Under the pieces are notes generated by a model that was not told the origin of the DNA, ran no database searches, and saw only the letters and a list, made by a program, of their open reading frames with translations. From NCBI RefSeq assembly GCF_023156195.1, contig NZ_JAKUKA010000001.1, positions 5,681,001 to 5,745,000 of the forward strand: 64,000 bases of DNA, given 5' to 3'. This document shows, piece after piece, positions 58,811 through 64,000 of this stretch. The position numbers and the translations under genes were made by a program. How positions within the stretch are numbered: position 1 is the stretch's first letter; each line of letters begins with the position of its first letter. The DNA comes from Chitinophaga sedimenti. Lineage in GTDB: Bacteria > Bacteroidota > Bacteroidia > Chitinophagales > Chitinophagaceae.

Positions 58811-60138
58811 GCAAGCATCGCCAACACCTGTTGTAATAGCAGTACGCCAACCAGGCCGGTTACGCTTACAATGGTTTCCATCAGCGACCAGGTGGCAAAG
58901 GTCTGTTTCAGGTTTAAGTTGAAGTATTCTTTAAACAGCCAGAAGCCGCTGTCGTTTACATGGGAGAACATCAGGCTGCCGGCGCCGATGGAAAGTACCA
59001 TCAGCTCCGGTTGCAGGTGCATAGGGGCAGTGAGCAAAGGCAGCAGGATGGAGCCTGCAGTTAACCCTGCTACGGTAGCGGAGCCCACACATACGCGGAT
59101 AATGGCGGCGATCGTCCAGCCCAGTACCAATGGCGATAAAGGCAGGTTTTTCAGCGATTCTCCAATGTATTTGTTCATGCCCCCGTCTTTCATGACCTGC
59201 ATAAAAATACCCGATCCGGCAATGATCAGCAGCATGGGGGCCAATCCTTTTACGGCTTCTTCGAGCTGCTTCATCAAAAACTTCATCTTATGCCCGCGTC
59301 GGAGGCCCAGCAGGTAAACCGCCACCAGTACGGATATCATCATGGCCAGGTTGGAATCGCCGATAAAGGAAATCACTTTCGCGATGGGACTGCCGGGCAT
59401 CACAAAGGGTTTGGTGACCGTGGTCAGGGTGAGCAGGAATAAAGGCAGCAGTGCGCAAAGCATGCTTACGCCAAGTCCCGGTAATTGATCTTCCGGCAAA
59501 TGCTGTACATGCACGAGGTCCGGGTTGGGTGTTACCCGGTATTTTTTCAGCGACCGCGCGAACAGGGGACCGGCAATGGCAATAATGGGTACGCCGACGA
59601 TCACGCCGTACAGCAGGGTTTTGCCCACATCGGCGTGCAGCTGTCCTGCAATAGCGGTAGGCGAGGGGTGCGGCGGTAAAAAGCCGTGCGATACGCTCAG
59701 CGCCGCGATCATCGGGATGCCGATGTACATTAGCGGCAGGCGGGTAGTCATACCCGTGGCGAAGATCAGTGGCACCACGATCACGAAGGCGGCCGTGTAA
59801 AACATAGGGAAGCCGATGAGCAGGCCACCCAGGGCCATGGCCCATTGAATATTTTTGATGCCGCACAACCGCACCAGCGAAGTCGTAATCTGCTGCGCCG
59901 CCCCACTGTCCGCCACAATCTTCCCTAACATGGCCCCAAATACCAGTATCATGAGGAGTCCGCCGAGGGTGCCGCCAATACCGCCCGTAATGGCGGCAAT
60001 GATGGCTGTAATGTCCATGCCCACGGCGAGTCCCAGGCAAATGCTAACAATGATGAATGAGATGAAAGTATCCAGCTTAAGGGCCACAATGAGGGCGATC
60101 AATAACAGGATAGCGGCGAATGAAAGCAGTAACGGCAT
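58807..60138 (-). CDS. GntP-family gluconate:H+ symporter
   Basis: 443 residues and about 12-13 membrane segments, intact. GntP blocks: LKLDTFISFIIVSI, GGIGGTLGGLLMILVFGAML, GFPMFYTAAFVIVVPL, SHGFLPPHPSPTAIA, GSATVAGLTAGSI and the C-terminal HVNDSGFWLFKEYF. It imports gluconate or a related sugar acid with protons. No gluconate kinase is adjacent, so substrate is by family only. Confidence 0.9.
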   Translation of the reverse strand: MPLLLSFAAILLLIALIVALKLDTFISFIIVSICLGLAVGMDITAIIAAITGGIGGTLGGLLMILVFGAMLGKIVADSGAAQQITTSLVRLCGIKNIQWAMALGGLLIGFPMFYTAAFVIVVPLIFATGMTTRLPLMYIGIPMIAALSVSHGFLPPHPSPTAIAGQLHADVGKTLLYGVIVGVPIIAIAGPLFARSLKKYRVTPNPDLVHVQHLPEDQLPGLGVSMLCALLPLFLLTLTTVTKPFVMPGSPIAKVISFIGDSNLAMMISVLVAVYLLGLRRGHKMKFLMKQLEEAVKGLAPMLLIIAGSGIFMQVMKDGGMNKYIGESLKNLPLSPLVLGWTIAAIIRVCVGSATVAGLTAGSILLPLLTAPMHLQPELMVLSIGAGSLMFSHVNDSGFWLFKEYFNLNLKQTFATWSLMETIVSVTGLVGVLLLQQVLAMLA

Positions 60139-60179
60139 AACGTGTGGATTCTGTCTGTACCTTATAAAGATAAAAAAAA

Positions 60180-60211
60180 GGCCCGGCGGTTATAACACCA
60201 CCGGGCCTTTT
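60180..60211 (-). terminator. Terminator of the M1 aminopeptidase gene
   Basis: GGCCCGG-C-GGT / ACC-A-CCGGGCC with a six-base loop; the minus strand continues into eight T residues. It is 20 bases past the stop. Confidence 0.85.
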
Positions 60212-60231
60212 ATCAACCTACAGGAAGAAAA

Positions 60232-62786
60232 TTATTCTTCGGTTTTGGCTGCACGCAGTTCAGCGATCACCTTTTCGGTATATGCTGCCTGTTGTTTAGC
60301 CGTTTCAGCAGCTGCGCCGGAAGCGCTGGCCGCCTGTTCCTGCTTCTTCTTCACGATGGGCTGCATCATGTTGATGAAGTAGTTGTTAGCCATACCGTTG
60401 TTCAGCTGGTCGGCGAAGCTTTTAATGCCATCCAGCCCTTTGGTGAAGGCTGCGTTGTCATCTACTTTGCTCAGCATCGCGAGGTATTGCAGCGCCGCGT
60501 TAAACTTGGCGTTTTGTCCGCCGGCAGTTTCAAATTGCTTCGCAAAGAATGCTATATCGGCAGGATCTGCCTTTTTGGTGTACACCGCGGCGATGGAGCT
60601 CATCAGGGCGCCTTTTGCCTCGGGTTCCAGTTTCTTGGCGGTGGCGTAAGCGTTTTCCGGGTTCAGTGTATTGAACGCGGCCAGGGCAGCACCGGCTACC
60701 GCATACGATTTATCTTTTAACGCTGCTTCGAACAGCGGTGCGTATTGCTGGTCTTTCAGCTTTGCCAGCTGGGCAACAGCCGCAGCTCTTACTACAGAAG
60801 CCGGATCGTTTTTCGCCAGGGCGATTACGTTATCCAACGCGGCAGCTTTTACATCGGCATTGTCCAGTTTCAGACCACTAACGGCCATGGCGCGCAGTCC
60901 TTCGTACTTATCCTTCAGCGCAGCAATCACGATTTCGCGGGCAGCCGCGTTGGTGGTGTGCTGGCGCAGGGTAGCCTCAATGGCTTCGCGGCGGTCCAGG
61001 AAGTTAGGCGCATTCTTATATTGGAAGATATAAGTATTGATATCGCGGTGGTCGGTCTTTTTCGCCAGCAGAATTTTATCGCCGTCTACGTTTACGAAGT
61101 CCGGTTTGCTGCTGTATGCGAAGGTGAATGCTTCTTCCTTATCCTTTACGGTTACTTTGTGGCGTGTTTTTTTACCGCCTTCGTACACATCAATAGCAAA
61201 AGGTAAAGTGAAAATCTTATCTCCCTTCTGAATTTGTTTGATGGTTACTTTCACGGTTTTAGCCGCTTCGTTGTACTCGTAGTTGAAGTCCAGCTCGGGA
61301 TAGCCCTGTCCGAAGTACCATTGGTTCCAGAACCAGTTCATGTCCTGGCCGGTCACTTCTTCAAATGCCAGGCGAAGGTGGTGCGACTCGGTAGCTTTAT
61401 AAGCGTTGTTTTTCAAATACAGGTTCAGTGATTTAAAAAAGGCGTCGTCACCCACGTAATTGCGCAACATGTTCAGGATACGGCCGCCTTTCTGGTAGCT
61501 TACCGCATCGAACATATCTTCCTTATCGCGGTAGTGGAAGCGTACCAGGTCGCGATCGCCGGCATAACCCACGAAGCTGAAGTAGTTCTGTAAGGATTCC
61601 AGGTGGTGAGCGTCTGCCGCGTCTTTACCGAATTTATGTTCCAGCCACAGGTATTCGCTGTAGTCGGCAAACGATTCGTTTACGGTCAAATTGCTCCAGG
61701 ATTCGCAGGTGGCGTAGTCGCCAAACCATTGGTGAAACAGCTCGTGCGCGATCACAGACTCTGCCAGGTGGTTATCGTCGAGCAGTTCGCGGTCGGTTTT
61801 CTGTACCATTTCGCCGTGCAGGGTAGCGGTGGTGTTTTCCATGGCGCCGGATACGTAGTCACGTACCACGATCTGCGAGTACTTCACCCAGGGATAGTCG
61901 ATGCCCAGTATCTTTGAGTAGAAGGTCATCATTTCCGGCGTGTGGCCGAATATCGCTTTGGCGTAGGGGGCGTAGGCCTTTTCCCGGTAGTAGCTTACCT
62001 CTTTGCCTTTCCAGGGCGTATCTTTTGTGATCACGAAATCACCTACGGCCATCATAAACAGGTAGGGCGCGTGGGGCTGGTCCATTTTCCAGGTATCGGT
62101 ACGGGTGCCGTCTGCGTTAGGTTTCTGGCTTACCAGTTTACCATTGGAGAGGGTCACGTACTTCTTCTGAACGGTCATGCTGATTTCGGAAGTCGTTTTC
62201 TGGTTGTTTTTGTCGATGGTAGGGAACCATACAGACGAAGCCTCTGTTTCGCCCTGTGTCCATATCTGGATCGGCTTATTGGGATCTTTGCCGTCGGGAT
62301 TAATAAAGTACAGGCCCTTGGCATCGGTGATGGCGCTGCTGCCTTTAACGGTCAGCTCATCGGGCTTGGCGGTATAATCAATATAAATGATGTATGATTC
62401 GGTGGATTTATACTGTTTGTCCGGTGAATGTTCAGCTGCCAGCCATCGTAGTCGTATTTCAGCGGCGTGTTTTTACCGGCTTTTACCACCGCTACTTCCT
62501 TGATATCCATTCCTTTGGCGTCGAGCAGCAGGCTGTCGGTAGCATAAAAGTGGGGGCGGAGGGTGATCCACGCTTTACCGTTCAGGTATCGCTTTGCATA
62601 ATCGAAGCGCACATCCAGCTTCGTGTGCACCAGGTCGTTGATCTTGGTAGGGGATGCCCGGTAGATTTTTAGTGCCGGGTTTTCGTTCTCATTAGCTTCT
62701 GCAGTTTGTGCGCGGGCGCCCTGGAACAGCCCAGTAGCGGTAACACCGGCCAACAGCAGGCAAAGCAGTTTACTCTTTGGATGCAT
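60232..62786 (-). CDS. M1-family metallopeptidase (one frame break)
   Basis: Start ATG 62786 with a signal peptide (LLCLLLAGVTATGLFQGARA), so it is periplasmic or outer-membrane-side. A break near 62412 is restored to give about 850 residues. The aminopeptidase domain has the GAMEN motif (SGAMENTTAT) and the zinc site HELFHQWFGD with the distal Glu in NESFADY. The C-terminal part consists of HEAT-like helical repeats. M1 enzymes release N-terminal residues from peptides. Monocistronic with its own terminator. Confidence 0.92.
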
Positions 62787-62911
62787 GTAAAGCGTTTTAA
62801 TCAAAAATAAGCCCTCCGGCAGGAGGGAAGCCCCAAATTTAAACAAATGGGCCAAATACAACGCAAGCGGTTAAAATTGTTACTTTTGTAAGTATAGCAC
62901 CTGCCAGGATT

Positions 62912-63412
62912 ATGATTAAAACTAGCGTAAACGCCAAAGCAACGTTCGAGATTACCGCCAGCAACACCGGCATCAGCAGCAATGGCCAGTCCGTGAACTG
63001 GAGCGCCATACAAACACCTTCGGGGGATTATCACCTGCTGATCGATGGTAAAAGTTACCTGGCCCAGGTCCTGAAAATAGACCGGGACGCCAAAACGGTG
63101 ACCATTGAAATTGAACACCAGGAGTACGAAGTGGCCCTTGAGGAACCCATGGACAGGCTGCTGGCCTCCATGGGCATCAAAGATGCCGGCAAAAAGAAGG
63201 TGAACGATATTAAGGCGCCCATGCCCGGCATGGTCCTGAAAATATTGGTAACACCGGGACAGCAGATCGCCAAAGGAGACCCGGTACTGGTCCTGGAAGC
63301 CATGAAAATGGAGAACGTTTTTAAATCCGCGTTCGATGCTACCGTGAAAGAAATTAAGGTGAAAGAGCGTACTGCGGTGGAAAAGGGAGAGGTATTGGTG
63401 GTACTGGAATAA
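62912..63412 (+). CDS. Biotin/lipoyl-type carrier protein (acyl-CoA carboxylase BCCP-like)
   Basis: 166 residues. The C-terminal biotinyl domain has the attachment motif VLEAMKMEN (Lys biotinylated) preceded by IKAPMPGMVLKI and followed by a KVKERTAVEKGEVLVVLE end. A less conserved N-terminal half precedes it. This is the carrier subunit of an acetyl-/propionyl-CoA carboxylase or of a decarboxylase. The TACTTTTG at 62881-62888 resembles a -7 promoter element. The other carboxylase subunits are not visible in the window. Confidence 0.9.
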   Translation: MIKTSVNAKATFEITASNTGISSNGQSVNWSAIQTPSGDYHLLIDGKSYLAQVLKIDRDAKTVTIEIEHQEYEVALEEPMDRLLASMGIKDAGKKKVNDIKAPMPGMVLKILVTPGQQIAKGDPVLVLEAMKMENVFKSAFDATVKEIKVKERTAVEKGEVLVVLE

Positions 63413-63446
63413 TATTTGTTCTGTAAAGACTTACGCGCAGAAAATT

Positions 63447-64000
63447 ATGCATCAAATAAAGAAAAGAATCATATATGCCTTGTGCTGCCTGTTTATCGGT
63501 GGAAGCCTGTCAGCGCAGGACAAGACGAATTATTTCGTGTACATCCAGAACGAAAAAAGCCAGCCTTTTTACCTGAAGTATAAAGGGCAAGTGCTCAGCT
63601 CTTCGCCCAAAGGATATATAATACTGCCTAAAATGGAGCAGGGAGACGCAGTGCCGGTAACGGTGGGCTTTCCCAAAAATGAATATCCCGAACAAAGTTT
63701 CCTGATAAAAGTGAATCGGCGCGATCAGGGCCTGTTATTGAAAAACACGGGCGAGGAAGGTTTTGCGCTGTACGACCTGCAGACGTTTAATATTACGAAA
63801 GCGGGCGAAGGCCTCATGGCTAAGGAGAAAGATCCCGTTGCCGCAGAGGTAGCTGCTGGTAATGCAGAGGCCTTACAGGGCGCAGGCGCCGGTGATACAA
63901 CGGCTGCAGAGGTGGTCCAGGCGCCGGTGGCAGAAGAACCTAAGAAAGCAGAAGCCCCCACTCCGCCTAAACCTAAAGGAGCATTTGCTGCGGCCCTCGA
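63447..64000 (+). CDS. Partial exported protein, function unknown
   Basis: ATG 63447 opens a signal peptide (ALCCLFIGGSLSAQD). The mature part starts TNYFVYIQNEKSQPFYLKYKG, a compact beta-rich domain with a QGDAVPVTVGFPKNEYPEQ strand pair, then an Ala/Glu/Pro-rich linker that runs off the right edge. Similar N-terminal domains precede low-complexity linkers in Chitinophagaceae surface or periplasmic proteins. No enzymatic motif is visible. Confidence 0.7.
   Translation, partial: MHQIKKRIIYALCCLFIGGSLSAQDKTNYFVYIQNEKSQPFYLKYKGQVLSSSPKGYIILPKMEQGDAVPVTVGFPKNEYPEQSFLIKVNRRDQGLLLKNTGEEGFALYDLQTFNITKAGEGLMAKEKDPVAAEVAAGNAEALQGAGAGDTTAAEVVQAPVAEEPKKAEAPTPPKPKGAFAAAL

Noticed and set aside
59288..60040. 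250-codon frame inside the GntP gene
   Set aside because: Arg/His/Gly-rich shadow frame of an intact 13-helix transporter; unlike the methylase case it shows no repeated or known motif.
1..64000. CRISPR arrays, rRNA genes, insertion-sequence transposases
   Set aside because: None seen. The only regular repeats are the 11-bp sets near 54 kb, too short and without spacers.

Overview
The window is a chromosomal segment of a Bacteroidota bacterium, most likely a Chitinophaga-like member of the Chitinophagaceae. The signs are a PKD-repeat protein with a type B gliding/T9SS C-terminal domain, a sigma-FecR-TonB receptor unit with STN and carboxypeptidase-like domains, promoters of the TTG-N19/20-TAnnTTTG type, and the overall gene content. 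This is inferred from gene families, not from a marker phylogeny.

Positions 1 to about 17,845 look like the right-hand part of an integrated element. It is more AT-rich and gene-sparse than the rest. It holds a partial MobC-like mobilisation gene beside an oriT-like double hairpin, a C5 DNA methyltransferase with a long nested reading frame, a DUF4240 gene, and a compact three-gene unit (nitrilase-fold protein, small middle protein, Rad50/SMC-like ATPase) that resembles ABC-three-component conflict systems. A lipoprotein with a candidate His/Cys hydrolase domain and its small exported neighbour, a DUF4365 nuclease-like protein, and a recombination module follow. The recombination module is a small helical protein, a truncated resolvase-like protein lacking the catalytic serine, and a full serine recombinase. 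The element ends at a strong dyad next to the 3' end of a tRNA-Glu gene.

From 17,850 to the end the content is chromosomal. In order: a T9SS adhesin; two divergent LacI regulators with a ROK kinase; VOC and AlkB genes; and a tight minus-strand cluster that reads disulfide oxidoreductase, EgtV-like ATPase, EgtU-like permease/binding-protein fusion, EgtB, EgtD, D-lactate dehydrogenase. This cluster looks like combined ergothioneine synthesis, uptake and possibly reduction. Then come SDR, nitronate monooxygenase and hydrolase genes, an ECF sigma/FecR/TonB receptor/two-lipoprotein unit, a second SDR/DoxX-like/AraC group, a second tRNA-Glu, gap and pgk, an M20 dipeptidase, an intergenic region with 11-bp-period repeats, a response regulator, LemA-TPM-TPM, GntP, an M1 aminopeptidase and a biotinyl carrier protein.

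About 40 single-base frame breaks split otherwise intact genes, including gap and pgk, and most lie in homopolymers. I read these as uncorrected sequencing errors and annotate the genes as single loci with the break positions given. Coordinates of joined genes are therefore outer limits.
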